Both the position numbers and the translations under genes were made by a program. DNA of 64,000 nucleotides from Clostridium sp. AM33-3 (GTDB lineage: Bacteria > Bacillota > Clostridia > Lachnospirales > Lachnospiraceae), in contig NZ_QUIV01000015.1 in the NCBI RefSeq assembly GCF_003480315.1, positions 1-64,000 of the forward strand, written 5' to 3'. The notes under the pieces were generated by a model. That model was given only the letters and a program-made list of their open reading frames with translations. It did not search any database and was not told where the DNA came from. Positions 54,592 to 63,632 of the stretch are shown piece by piece; position 1 is the first letter of the stretch, and each line of letters opens with the position of its first letter.

Positions 54592-55584
54592 ATGAAAAAG
54601 AGACTTTTAGCAGGTATCATGGCAGGCGTTATGGCAGCATCCGTACTGGTGACCGGCTGCGGCGGCAGCAAGGATGTGAAGGATGGAACCTTTACTCCGA
54701 CTAAAACGATCCAGTGGATGTGTACATCCAGCGCCGGCGGCGGATCGGATATTTTTACCCGTAAGATCAGTGATATTATGACTGCCCAGAATCTTGTCAA
54801 TGGCCAGACTATCGTAGTGACAAACAAGACAGACGGTTCCGGTGAGATAGGACGTAATGAAGTGGCAGGTCTGAAAAAGAATGCGGATTATCAGCTTCTG
54901 ACCTTCAACAGCGGCGATCTGATGCCGATGGTGACCAATACCAAGAACCGTTCCTCTAATTTCCGTATTCTTGCGGTTATGGCAGTGGACAAGCAGCTCT
55001 TATTCAAGGGAAAAGACGCAAAATACGATACCTTTGCAGATGTCATTGATGCAGTAAAGGCAGGCAATAAGGTAGTGATCGGAGGCTCAAAGGGTGATGA
55101 CATCGCTACCTATCAGGCATTGATCGCAGAACTGGGAGTATCCGAAGATCAGCTGACTTATATTACCTATGATTCTACAGGTGACGCGATCACAGCGGCA
55201 TTAGGCGGACATGTGGAGTTTGTGATCGCAAAACCTGCAGCAGCCTCTGAATATGTCGAGGCTGGTTCCCTGATTCCGATCCTGGCACTGGCGAATGAGC
55301 GCTATACCGGCAATCTGGCAGATGCTCCGACCTTAAGTGAGGTGGGAGATTACAACAATGTAGAGGTTCCGGTATGGCGTGGTGTTGCAGCTCCGGCAGC
55401 CATGAGTGATGAGGCTGCAGCTTACTGGAGCGAGGTACTCGGAAGCGTATCCGAGACGGATGCATGGAAGAATGAGTACATTGACGCAAATAAGCTGATC
55501 GCAGACTACATGGATACCACAGCAGCAACGGAATACGTGACGAAGTATGAGGCTGACTATATGGCTGAAAATGGATTAAAGTAA
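54592..55584 (+). CDS. tctC: Tripartite tricarboxylate transporter substrate-binding lipoprotein
   Basis: TctC captures the carboxylate outside the cell. The 330-residue precursor has a lipoprotein signal with lipobox LVTGC (Cys at about residue 22), and the TctC fold with WMCTSSAGGGSDIFTRK and NKTDGSGEIGRNEV near the start. The order B-A-C, with the binding protein last and 42 bases after tctA, differs from the C-B-A order of many proteobacteria. Confidence 0.93.
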   Translation: MKKRLLAGIMAGVMAASVLVTGCGGSKDVKDGTFTPTKTIQWMCTSSAGGGSDIFTRKISDIMTAQNLVNGQTIVVTNKTDGSGEIGRNEVAGLKKNADYQLLTFNSGDLMPMVTNTKNRSSNFRILAVMAVDKQLLFKGKDAKYDTFADVIDAVKAGNKVVIGGSKGDDIATYQALIAELGVSEDQLTYITYDSTGDAITAALGGHVEFVIAKPAAASEYVEAGSLIPILALANERYTGNLADAPTLSEVGDYNNVEVPVWRGVAAPAAMSDEAAAYWSEVLGSVSETDAWKNEYIDANKLIADYMDTTAATEYVTKYEADYMAENGLK

Positions 55585-55608
55585 CATGGACTTTTGAGAA
55601 TACTGATC

Positions 55609-55648
55609 AAAAATGGGGAATGCGCCATTTCGCGCATTCCCCATTTTT
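55609..55648. terminator. Bidirectional terminator between tctC and the sigma-54 activator
   Basis: A perfect stem of 17 pairs (AAAAATGGGGAATGCGC / GCGCATTCCCCATTTTT) with a 6-base loop serves tctC on one strand and the converging activator gene on the other. Confidence 0.93.
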
Positions 55649-55658
55649 GTGTGAAAGA

Positions 55659-57578
55659 TCATGGAAGAAGAATGTGATATTTTTTCATTTTCCGCCACAA
55701 GGTGCTTTTGTCTATTCCGAGAAATTCAGCAGTTTTTGTGCGGCTGTTGTGGAAGGTATAGAGCGCCTTCAGAATTTCTTCCCGCTCATCGTAAAGTGAA
55801 TAGACCGGTGCGTCCCCGGGCGTTGACCGGTCCGTTTTTTTCGGCCCGTTTGGAGTGAGGGCGGCAGCTGCATCCGGAAGGACCTTCAGGATATCTGCAG
55901 GTGTGGCAAGCGGATTCTGGGTCAGTATGGAGAGTCTCTGACAGAAATTTCGCATTTCACGGATATTTCCGGGCCAGGGATACTGCGTGATCAGGCTGGC
56001 TCCTTCTTCGGAAAGCCCTGTCAGGATGCAGCCGGTGCGCTCGTGCTCATAGGAAATCAGCTGACTCAGAAGAAAGAGCGCATCCTGCTCCCGGTTTCGC
56101 AGCGGCGGGAGGTTCAGCTCCAGAACATCCAGCCGGTAAAGCAGATCCTGGCGGAACCTGCCGTTAGCCACTTCCTCTTTCAGGTTTTTGTTGGTGGCAG
56201 AGATAACGCGCACATCAACCGGAATGACGGTATCACTTCCGAGACGCACAACCTCGCGCTCCTGCAGAACACGCAGCAGACGGCTCTGGAGGTTTGGAGA
56301 GACATCTCCGATTTCATCTAAGAAGATAGTGCCTTTGTGTGCCAGCTCGAAGAAGCCCATTTTTCCGCCTTTGGAAGCGCCGGTAAAAGCGCCTTCTACA
56401 TAGCCGAACAGTTCGCTTTCCAGAAGGTTTTCCGGGAGTGCCGAGCAGTTGATCGCCACAAAGGGATGGTTTTTGCGGGGACTGGAGTTGTGGATGCTTT
56501 GCGCAAAGAGCTCTTTTCCGGTTCCGGTTTCTCCGCAGATCAGGATATTTGAGTCGGAATAGCTGTAGGTCATGGCATCGGAGATCACAGAATCCATGAT
56601 CCTGCTTTTGTGCAGGATATTGGAAAACTGATATTTTGCCTGAAAACTCGAATGACGCAGCTTTTTTCGTACCTGCAGCTCATCTGCCTGGATGCGGCTT
56701 GTATCCTGAAATGTCAGAACACAGCCGGTATTTCCGCTGTTATCCGGCGCCGGAACGCAGTTTACCATCAGGTGGTAAGAGGCATAGATGTGCAGCTCGG
56801 AAAGAAGCTTTTTTCCGTTTCTGGTAACCTCCTCCACCGGAAGGTTGGGGAAAAAATCCAGGATGCTGCGTCCGGTAAGGAGCGCGTGGCCGGAGTCCAG
56901 GATAGAATAGCAGTATTTATTTGCGAATGTGATGATGCCGTTCTGATCTGTGGAAAGGATGCCCTGAAAGGAATAGTTCATGATATTGGCCATCTGGGCA
57001 CTGCGCATTTTCTCTCTTAAGTCAATTTCGGCTGCGGATTTTGCCTCGTCGATCGCATTGTTGATGGCTTCTTGGCCGGATTCGATCATGACAGCCGGAA
57101 GACCGCTTTTTTTGGCCAGCTCAACGCCTGTATAGTTGCCAACCAGGGCGTCACATCCATCGGAAATCGCCTGCCGGATGGCGTCAGCAAGCAGGGGTTC
57201 GGAATTGACCGGGTAGGTAGAGAGCTTCATGTCAGGAAATGCATCCCGGATGCTTTCAATACCGTAGATCATGTTAAAGGCTCCGATCACCGCAATGTGA
57301 GACAGCCCAGGAGACATGCGGCGCGCTTTCAGGACGGCAGCAATGACATCATAGCCGCCGACCTTCAGCTCTGCGCAGATGTAGCCGCGCTGCTTCATGG
57401 TCAGGGCAGAGAAGCCGCGGGCGATCACGACATCGGCGTTCAGATCCTGAAGCGGATTATTATAGAAATCCTGTACAATTTCGTATTCAAGCTCATCACA
57501 GTCAGGACGTTCCTGGAAAACCTGCTTAATGAGAGGGACGATCTGGGGATAGGGAGCATAAAAAATCATGTGGATCAT
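55659..57578 (-). CDS. PrpR-type sigma-54-dependent transcriptional activator
   Basis: This 639-residue enhancer-binding protein has an N-terminal PrpR_N sensor domain (residues 1-190, with FNMIYGIESIRDAFP), a PAS domain (about 210-310, GILSTDQNGIITFANKYCYSIL), the AAA+ sigma-54 interaction domain (Walker A GETGTGKE near 360, GAFTGAS loop near 415, Walker B IFLDEIGDV) and a Fis-type helix-turn-helix (KTAEFLGIDKSTLWRKMKKY). GGAGG lies 6 bases before the ATG at 57578. It is the only sigma-54 activator in the window and sits among four sigma-54 promoters, so it probably controls them in response to an organic acid. Confidence 0.92.
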   Translation of the reverse strand: MIHMIFYAPYPQIVPLIKQVFQERPDCDELEYEIVQDFYNNPLQDLNADVVIARGFSALTMKQRGYICAELKVGGYDVIAAVLKARRMSPGLSHIAVIGAFNMIYGIESIRDAFPDMKLSTYPVNSEPLLADAIRQAISDGCDALVGNYTGVELAKKSGLPAVMIESGQEAINNAIDEAKSAAEIDLREKMRSAQMANIMNYSFQGILSTDQNGIITFANKYCYSILDSGHALLTGRSILDFFPNLPVEEVTRNGKKLLSELHIYASYHLMVNCVPAPDNSGNTGCVLTFQDTSRIQADELQVRKKLRHSSFQAKYQFSNILHKSRIMDSVISDAMTYSYSDSNILICGETGTGKELFAQSIHNSSPRKNHPFVAINCSALPENLLESELFGYVEGAFTGASKGGKMGFFELAHKGTIFLDEIGDVSPNLQSRLLRVLQEREVVRLGSDTVIPVDVRVISATNKNLKEEVANGRFRQDLLYRLDVLELNLPPLRNREQDALFLLSQLISYEHERTGCILTGLSEEGASLITQYPWPGNIREMRNFCQRLSILTQNPLATPADILKVLPDAAAALTPNGPKKTDRSTPGDAPVYSLYDEREEILKALYTFHNSRTKTAEFLGIDKSTLWRKMKKYHILLP

Positions 57579-57705
57579 AGAAAACCTCCATTTGTACATG
57601 AAAATTATTGTCTGATGATGATTATAGAGGAATTTGCACGGAAAAGAAAGTAAAAATTGCAAAAGATTGCAAAATGATTTTTAATAAGATATAAATTGCA
57701 ATTAG

Positions 57706-57803
57706 ATGAAACGATATGCAATCTTAAAACGGGTGAAGTTGGAAAAATATAGAATGCAGCAGAGATAATGCGAAAAGAATCAATTGTGATAATGCATTGA
57801 AAC
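57706..57803 (+). promoter_or_regulatory. Putative activator sites upstream of the KdgT-like permease
   Basis: ATGAAAC at 57706 and TTGAAAC at 57797 lie about 90-180 bases before the sigma-54 promoter, in the 390-base gap shared with the divergent activator gene. A TTGCAAT / ATATGCAAT pair flanks the first. The rest of the gap is AT-rich with no gene I can support. Confidence 0.35.
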
Positions 57804-57884
57804 AGAGATTGATATTTGTGCAAAATACATAAAAAGGGATGTGAAAAACAGAAAAAAAGAAAAAATCTGCGTGAAAAGGAAAAA

Positions 57885-57901
57885 TAGGCATAAGGTTTGC
57901 T
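57885..57901 (+). promoter_or_regulatory. Sigma-54 promoter of the permease-amidohydrolase unit
   Basis: TAGGCATAAGGTTTGCT has GG and GC 10 bases apart. It lies 68 bases before the permease start. Because transcription would begin near 57912, the longer open frame starting at 57897 is excluded. Confidence 0.7.
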
Positions 57902-57968
57902 CTATAGTATGTCAGAACTGGTTCAGAAACAAAAAAACATAGTAGGATTTGTATGGAGGGTACAGGTT

Positions 57969-58988
57969 ATGATTGGTAATGTCAGAATACTCGGAACAAT
58001 GAAAAAATTTCCGGCAGGCGCAATGGTAATCCCGCTGCTGCTTGGATGCACGGTAAACACATTTTTCCCGGAAGCTTTAAAAATCGGAGGCTTCACAACG
58101 GGACTTTTCAAGAATGGAATCCCAACCCTGATCGGTTTGTATCTGTTCTGCAGCGGCGCAACGATTGATGTAAAAGCAGCAGGAGAGACGGTATACAAGG
58201 GCGTGTTTCTGACAGCCCTGAAGTTCTTTGGCGGCTTTGGTATCGGACTTCTTCTGAATGCGATTTTTGGAGAAGCCGGATTTCTGGGTTTGCTTCCGCT
58301 GGCAGTCATTGGCGCAGTAACTAATTCCAATGGTGTTATTTATGCAACTCTTGCCGGTGAGTATGGCGATGAGTCTGACGTAGGAGCAACCGCGATCCTG
58401 ACTTTAAATGACGGCCCGTTTTTCACGATGATTGCGCTTGGAACAGCAGGGATCGGAAAATTCCCGATCACCGCGATCATGGCAAGCATTATCCCGCTGA
58501 TCATTGGTTTTATTATCGGTAACCTGGATCATGAGTGGAGAGAAACTCTTTCCACTGCGATGGCACTTCTCCCACCGTTCAATGGTTTCTGTCTTGGAGC
58601 AGGCATGAGCTTTTTCACTATTGCAGGCGCCGGCTTTTCCGGTATCCTTCTCGGACTGCTGACAGTTGCGGTAACCGGTATTCTTACGTTTATCATTTAC
58701 AGCCTGATCCGAAGAAAAGCAGATCCGATGGGAGCAGCGATCGGTACGGTGGCAGGCGTTGCCGCAACAACACCGGCAGCGATTGCAGATGCAGATCCGT
58801 CCTTTGCTCCGCAGGTTGAGACTGCAAGTGCGCAGATTGCGGCAGCAACCATTGTGACAGCGATCGTGACACCGCTTCTGGTGGCATTTCTGGCACGGTG
58901 GTCCAGAAAATTCAACGAAAAGCATGGCCTTGGCAATGCAAAACAGCAGAAGACCGGAGTAAAAGCCATGATGGCTGAGACAGAATAA
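57969..58988 (+). CDS. KdgT-like permease (2-keto-3-deoxygluconate family)
   Basis: The 339-residue membrane protein belongs to the KdgT permease family, which carries 2-keto-3-deoxy sugar acids by proton symport. It has about ten hydrophobic segments with AGAMVIPLLLGCTVNTFFPEAL, GIPTLIGLYLFCSGATIDVK, GAVTNSNGVIYATLAGEYGD and AGVAATTPAAIADADP. The start at 57969 follows GGAGGG. It is co-transcribed with the amidohydrolase 17 bases downstream. Two different carboxylate importers in one regulon (this and TctBAC) suggest two related substrates. Confidence 0.92.
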   Translation: MIGNVRILGTMKKFPAGAMVIPLLLGCTVNTFFPEALKIGGFTTGLFKNGIPTLIGLYLFCSGATIDVKAAGETVYKGVFLTALKFFGGFGIGLLLNAIFGEAGFLGLLPLAVIGAVTNSNGVIYATLAGEYGDESDVGATAILTLNDGPFFTMIALGTAGIGKFPITAIMASIIPLIIGFIIGNLDHEWRETLSTAMALLPPFNGFCLGAGMSFFTIAGAGFSGILLGLLTVAVTGILTFIIYSLIRRKADPMGAAIGTVAGVAATTPAAIADADPSFAPQVETASAQIAAATIVTAIVTPLLVAFLARWSRKFNEKHGLGNAKQQKTGVKAMMAETE

Positions 58989-59005
58989 AGCAGGGGGAAA
59001 CAGAT

Positions 59006-60175
59006 ATGAGCGATATTATTTTAAAAGCTGACCGTGTTCTGGTTGGCGAGGATCTGAATTTAAAAGAGCACATGGCAGTGATCGTCCGTGATGGAAAAAT
59101 AGAGGAGATCGTACCGCAGGCGGAGTGTCCTGCGGTAGAAGGTGCGGAGGTGATCGATTTAAAGAATACGACCCTCATGCCCGGCATGATCGAGTGCCAT
59201 AACCATCTTTCTATTGACGCCACGATCCCGGAGCATCTGGAGCTTCTGGCATGGAGTACAGAATGTGAGCTGACCTTGATCGCTCTGGATGGGTTCCGGA
59301 AAGATCTGATGAGCGGAGTCACAACAGCACGCTGCATGGGAGACCGTTTTTATATTGATGTAACACTGAAAAAGCTGATTGAACAGGGAAAGGTGGCAGG
59401 ACCGAAGCTTCTCGCAGCAGGCATTGGCATGAAGGGAAGCCACGGTGCCGGATATATCGGAAGCCCGCACTGCGGACCTGAGGAGATCCGGAAAACTGCC
59501 CGCGAAAATTTAAAGAAGGGTGTCGATTTGTTAAAGCTGTTTATCACTCCGGGCGTTCCGGATCCGGAGAGCGAGTTTGTGCCGAGCTTTTTAAGTCTGG
59601 AGGAGATTGCCATGGCAGTCAGTGAGGCGGCAAGAAAGAACCTTCCGGTTGCTGCACACTGTATCGGCGGTCAGGGCCTAAAAGACTGTATCGACGGCGG
59701 GGTACAGGTCATTGAGCATATGTATATGTGCACCCCGCAGGATGCGGAATGGCTGGCAAATTCCAAATGTATTGTTGATTTTACTTCCGGTATTTTCCTG
59801 GATCCGACGCGCGAGGAAACCCTGTCGGCAAACAATGCATACCGGGTTCGCAAAAACCGGCCGCGCGTCCGGGAAAGACTGAAGCTTCTGATGAGTACCG
59901 GTGTTCCGTATGTTCTGGGAACCGATGCTTACCATGGTTATCTGTACCGCGAGGTTGGATATGCGGTAGAGCTCGGTTCAGATATTGTGACCGCATTAAA
60001 GGGTGTTACCTCCAATGCCGCGAAGGTCTGCGGACTGGGAGACCGGATCGGAAGCTTAAAGAAAGGCTATGCTGCAGATATCATTGCAGTGGATGGAAAT
60101 CCGCTGACGGATGTGGAGTGCCTGGCAAACGTACCGTTTGTAATGCAGGATGGTAACGTTGTGAAACGAAAGTGA
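59006..60175 (+). CDS. Amidohydrolase-superfamily enzyme (imidazolonepropionase/prolidase-like)
   Basis: The 389-residue protein has the binuclear TIM-barrel of the amidohydrolase superfamily. The metal ligands are CHNHL (HxH), the Lys in LLKLFITPG that may be carbamylated, His in AAHCIGG, His in VIEHMYM and Asp in GTDAYHG. The beta-sandwich caps at both ends are complete. It resembles imidazolonepropionase-like and Xaa-Pro dipeptidase-like members, whose substrates include N-acyl amino acids, lactams and lactones. In this operon, opening a lactone or cyclic amide would be plausible. Its last codons overlap the ATGAAAC-type sites of the next unit. Confidence 0.82.
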   Translation: MSDIILKADRVLVGEDLNLKEHMAVIVRDGKIEEIVPQAECPAVEGAEVIDLKNTTLMPGMIECHNHLSIDATIPEHLELLAWSTECELTLIALDGFRKDLMSGVTTARCMGDRFYIDVTLKKLIEQGKVAGPKLLAAGIGMKGSHGAGYIGSPHCGPEEIRKTARENLKKGVDLLKLFITPGVPDPESEFVPSFLSLEEIAMAVSEAARKNLPVAAHCIGGQGLKDCIDGGVQVIEHMYMCTPQDAEWLANSKCIVDFTSGIFLDPTREETLSANNAYRVRKNRPRVRERLKLLMSTGVPYVLGTDAYHGYLYREVGYAVELGSDIVTALKGVTSNAAKVCGLGDRIGSLKKGYAADIIAVDGNPLTDVECLANVPFVMQDGNVVKRK

Positions 60176-60233
60176 AACATTTACGACTAGAATTAAGAAA
60201 CAAAATGAAAAATATAGCGAAACAAAATGAAAC
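60161..60233 (+). promoter_or_regulatory. Putative activator sites upstream of the TIM-barrel gene unit
   Basis: GTGAAAC at 60161 and 60172 and ATGAAAC at 60227 lie 50-125 bases before the sigma-54 promoter at 60284. Part of the group overlaps the end of the amidohydrolase gene. Confidence 0.45.
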
Positions 60234-60283
60234 ATAATTCCTGAAAAAACGAAAAAGGGACAGAAAAATGCACCGGCAAGACC

Positions 60284-60299
60284 TGGCACATGTTTTGCT
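60284..60299 (+). promoter_or_regulatory. Sigma-54 promoter of the isomerase-transketolase unit
   Basis: TGGCACATGTTTTGCT matches the -24/-12 consensus almost perfectly, with GG and GC 10 bases apart, 43 bases before the ATG. Confidence 0.88.
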
Positions 60300-60341
60300 T
60301 TATATACTGGTATCAGGAAGTCAGAGAAAAGGAGTGAGGGT

Positions 60342-61181
60342 ATGAAGTTATGTTATCAGGTTGCCACACCGGATGTTGCGATCGCAGATTCGGTTACGGC
60401 ATATCAGGGACCTCTGGAGAAAAGCTTTTCAGATCTCGCAAAGCTTGGTTATCAGGGAGTGGAGCTGATGACGTTAAATCCGTCAGAGCTTGACTGGGAG
60501 TTTGTAAAATGTGAGGCAGAAAAAAACGGCTTGAAGGTGGTTCTGGTCTGCACCGGTGAAATCTTCGGTCAGCTGGGGCTCAGCTACACAAACCCGGATC
60601 CGGAGAACCGGAAAGAGGCAATTCGCAGAAGTAAGGAGATCATTGACTTTGCTGCTTATCTGGGAGCCAATATCAACATCGGCCGTGTCCGCGGGCAGTA
60701 CTGCAAGGAACTGACCAGAGAGCAGACGGAGGAGCTGGCGATCGCGGCATTCCGCGAGCTGGCTGACTATGCAGCACCGAAAAACGTGCAGATCGCACTG
60801 GAAACAGTTACCATCATGCAGACGAATTTCATCAATACCTGCGCGGAGGGCGCCGATATGGTAGACCAGGTAGACCGGCCGAATTTTCGCCTGATGCTGG
60901 ATGTGTTCCACTTAAATCTGGAAGAAAAGGATCTGTTTGAGGCTATCCGTCGGTACAGCTCCTATAACATCCATGTCCATCTGGCTGACAATAACCGCCG
61001 CTATCCAGGCCAGTGCGGACTGGATTTTGAAAAAATCATTTCTACCTTCAGAGAATGCGGATATGATGGTGCATTTACCACGGAAATATTCCAGCTGCCA
61101 AGCATGGAAGGCGCGGCAAAGGGTGCAGCTGAATATCTGATCCCGATCATGAAGAAGGTTTACGGACAGGAGGAAGCATGA
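60342..61181 (+). CDS. Sugar phosphate isomerase/epimerase-like TIM barrel
   Basis: The 279-residue protein has the xylose-isomerase-like TIM barrel with likely metal ligands Glu in LETVTIMQT, Asp in MLDVFHLN, His in IHVHLADNNRR and Glu in FTTEIFQ. Members isomerise or epimerise keto sugars and sugar acids or are hydroxypyruvate isomerases. It overlaps the racemase-like gene by four bases, so the two are coupled. Substrate unknown. AAAGGAGTGAGG precedes the ATG. Confidence 0.85.
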   Translation: MKLCYQVATPDVAIADSVTAYQGPLEKSFSDLAKLGYQGVELMTLNPSELDWEFVKCEAEKNGLKVVLVCTGEIFGQLGLSYTNPDPENRKEAIRRSKEIIDFAAYLGANINIGRVRGQYCKELTREQTEELAIAAFRELADYAAPKNVQIALETVTIMQTNFINTCAEGADMVDQVDRPNFRLMLDVFHLNLEEKDLFEAIRRYSSYNIHVHLADNNRRYPGQCGLDFEKIISTFRECGYDGAFTTEIFQLPSMEGAAKGAAEYLIPIMKKVYGQEEA

Positions 61182-61837
61182 AAAGTATCGCACTGATCCA
61201 TACCGTAAAGACGGTAGCGAATTCCTTTGAACAGCAGCTGAAGGATTATGTGGGGGAACCGGTCAAGATCCATAATCTCTGGGACGATTTCCTGGCGAAT
61301 AATCCGAATGAGATCGGGGAGTTTACCATAGAAAACCGCTGCCGACTGTATAACGATATCAAGTCTGCAGAGATGACGGGAGCCGATATGATCGTGGTGA
61401 CCTGTTCGACCCTGACTCCGGTTGTAAACATGATCCGTCCGTTTGTGAAGGTTCCGCTGATTGCCATCGACGATGCAATGGGAAGAAAAGCGGTTACCTA
61501 CGGGGATAAGATCCTGGTTCTTGCGACAGCAGGCAGTACCGAAGGACCGATGCGGGAAAAGTTAAACGCAGAGGCAGCAAAATTAAATAAGACCATCCAG
61601 ATTGATTTCAAAGCCAACGCAGAAGCGTTCCAGGCGATGAAAGCAGTGCAGATGGACCGCCACGATGCGATCCTTCTGGATATGGCAAAAGATATTTCCG
61701 GATATGACTGTGTGGTGCTGGCTCAGGCATCCATGGCACATCTGGATCAGAAAATAGAAGAAATCTGTAAGATCCCTGTTCTGTCAAGTCCCGGACTTTG
61801 CATGGAGCAGGTGAAGGAAACATTAAAAACGATATAA
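61178..61837 (+). CDS. Asp/Glu/hydantoin racemase-family protein lacking the second Cys
   Basis: The 219-residue protein has the two-domain racemase fold. The first catalytic cysteine is in VVTCSTLTPVV (near residue 70). Where normal racemases have a second Cys-Thr site, this one reads VVLAQASMAH (about residues 187-196), so classical two-base racemisation is unlikely. A decarboxylase, isomerase or lyase role on a dicarboxylate or sugar acid is more likely. It lies between the isomerase and the split transketolase. Confidence 0.82.
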   Translation: MKSIALIHTVKTVANSFEQQLKDYVGEPVKIHNLWDDFLANNPNEIGEFTIENRCRLYNDIKSAEMTGADMIVVTCSTLTPVVNMIRPFVKVPLIAIDDAMGRKAVTYGDKILVLATAGSTEGPMREKLNAEAAKLNKTIQIDFKANAEAFQAMKAVQMDRHDAILLDMAKDISGYDCVVLAQASMAHLDQKIEEICKIPVLSSPGLCMEQVKETLKTI

Positions 61838-61860
61838 AAATAGAAAAGGAGACTACTGAC

Positions 61861-62688
61861 ATGACCAACGAAAAGAAACAGGAGTTGGATGCTCTTTGCC
61901 TGAAATTCAGACGTACCCTGATAGAAATCTTACATGAGAGACAGACCGGACATCCGGGCGGATCTCTTTCTGTATGCGAGATCCTTACAAACCTTTATTT
62001 TAACGACGCAAATATCTCTCCGGAGAATATCAATGACAGAAGCCGCGATAAGATCGTGCTCTGTAAAGGACATGCTGCTCCGATGCTTTATCTGGAGCTG
62101 GCAGAAAAAGGCTTTTTCCCAATGGAAGAGATGCACAGCCTCCGTCAGATCAACAGCCGTCTGCAGGGACATCCGTGTTCCAAGGAAACTCCCGGAGTTG
62201 AGGCATCTACCGGTCCTCTTGGAGCCGGTTATCCGTTCGCGTTAGGTCTGGCACTTTCCGATATGCATGATGGTGTAGACGCTTACACCTATGCGATCCT
62301 TGGAGATGGTGAGATCAACGAGGGCGTGGTATGGGAGACCTGCATGAACGCCTCCAAGTTTAAAGCAGACCGCCTGATCTCTATTCTGGACTGGAATGGT
62401 GTACAGCTGGATGGAACTACCGAGCAGATCATGCCGATGGGTGACATCGAACTGAAATTTAAGGCATTTGGCTATAATACCATTGTCTGTGACGGACATA
62501 ATGTGGCAGCCCTCAGCGCAGCGATCGAGACCGCAAAATCGGTTAAGGGTGTTCCGAGCATCATTCTGGCAAAGACTGTGAAGGGCAAGGGCATTTCCTT
62601 TATGGAGGGCAAGAACACCTGGCATGGTGCTCCGGTTAAGGATGCCGATTATGAAGCAGCAATGAAAGAACTGGGAGGTGTACAGTAA
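61861..62688 (+). CDS. Transketolase, N-terminal (TPP-binding) subunit
   Basis: The 275-residue protein is the first half of a split transketolase and holds the thiamine diphosphate site: GDGEINEGVVWE with the later Asn in ILDWNGVQLDG. HPGGSLSVCEIL and CKGHAAPMLYLEL are family-typical. The start ATG at 61861 follows AAAAGGAG; the open frame continues upstream through the preceding gene. It ends one base into the C-terminal subunit's start codon. Split transketolases occur in several dedicated sugar pathways, such as D-apiose catabolism, as well as in ordinary pentose metabolism. Confidence 0.92.
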   Translation: MTNEKKQELDALCLKFRRTLIEILHERQTGHPGGSLSVCEILTNLYFNDANISPENINDRSRDKIVLCKGHAAPMLYLELAEKGFFPMEEMHSLRQINSRLQGHPCSKETPGVEASTGPLGAGYPFALGLALSDMHDGVDAYTYAILGDGEINEGVVWETCMNASKFKADRLISILDWNGVQLDGTTEQIMPMGDIELKFKAFGYNTIVCDGHNVAALSAAIETAKSVKGVPSIILAKTVKGKGISFMEGKNTWHGAPVKDADYEAAMKELGGVQ

Positions 62689-63623
62689 TGGCAAAGGCAA
62701 TTCGTGATGTATATGGAGAGACACTGAAAAAATACGGCGCGATGAATGAGAATATCGTAGTTCTGGATGCAGATGTATCCGGCTCCACAAAATCGGCCAT
62801 GTTCGGAAAGGAGTATCCGGACCGTTTCTATAACTGCGGAATCAGTGAGTATGCAATGATGGGCATGGCAGCAGGCATGGCCAAAAATGGCAAGATCCCG
62901 TTTGTCAATACCTTTGCGGTATTTTTAACCACACTGGGATCCCTGGCAGCAAGAACCTTTATGTCCTACTCCGGACTGCCGATCAAGATGATGGGTGGTT
63001 ACGGCGGCTTATCCGATGCCTTTGACGGCGCGACCCATCATGCTCTGGAGGACATTGCCATGATGCGTACGCTTCCGGGGGTAAATGTTATGGTAGCTTC
63101 CGATGCGCAGATTACCGACTGGATGGTCAAAACCGCGATTGAAGTCAATGAGCCGATGTACATCCGTCTTTCGAGAGATGCGGCTCCGGACTGCCATCCG
63201 GAGAATGCGAAGTTTGAAATGGGCAAGGGCATGGTTGTAAGAGAAGGCAGCGATGTTACCATCATCGCATGCGGCCTGATGGTGAGCACCGCGATCACTG
63301 CCGCTGAGATGCTGGAGAAAGAGGGCATCAGCGTAAGAGTGGTTGATATGTACTGCATCAAACCGATTGACGCAGAGCTGATTGAGAAATGCGCGAAAGA
63401 AACCGGCGCGATTGTAACAGCGGAGGAGCACAGCGTGATCGGCGGTCTTGGCGGAGCAGTCAGCGAGGTTCTGGCAAAATCCGGATGCCTGGTACCGGTC
63501 GAGATGGTCGGCATGCAGGATCGTCACGGTGAATCCGGTCCTTACAGTGAACTGTTAAAGAAATACGGCCTGGATGCGGAAGCAGTTGCGGCAGCGGCAA
63601 AAAAGGCAGCTGCAAGAAAGTAA
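62688..63623 (+). CDS. Transketolase, C-terminal subunit
   Basis: The 311-residue protein is the second half of the split transketolase, with the pyrimidine-binding domain (VVLDADVSGSTKSAMFGKEYPDRFYNCGISEYAMMGMAAGMA) and the C-terminal transketolase domain (VTAEEHSVIGGLGGAVSEVLA). It should form a heterotetramer with the N-terminal subunit. The pair would move a two-carbon unit from a ketose to an aldose phosphate in the pathway served by this locus. Confidence 0.93.
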   Translation: MAKAIRDVYGETLKKYGAMNENIVVLDADVSGSTKSAMFGKEYPDRFYNCGISEYAMMGMAAGMAKNGKIPFVNTFAVFLTTLGSLAARTFMSYSGLPIKMMGGYGGLSDAFDGATHHALEDIAMMRTLPGVNVMVASDAQITDWMVKTAIEVNEPMYIRLSRDAAPDCHPENAKFEMGKGMVVREGSDVTIIACGLMVSTAITAAEMLEKEGISVRVVDMYCIKPIDAELIEKCAKETGAIVTAEEHSVIGGLGGAVSEVLAKSGCLVPVEMVGMQDRHGESGPYSELLKKYGLDAEAVAAAAKKAAARK

Positions 63624-63632
63624 GACCAGTCA

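Noticed and set aside
57897..57968. A 24-codon extension at the front of the KdgT-like permease
   Set aside because: It begins within the sigma-54 promoter element, so it could not be transcribed from it; GGAGGG supports the ATG at 57969.
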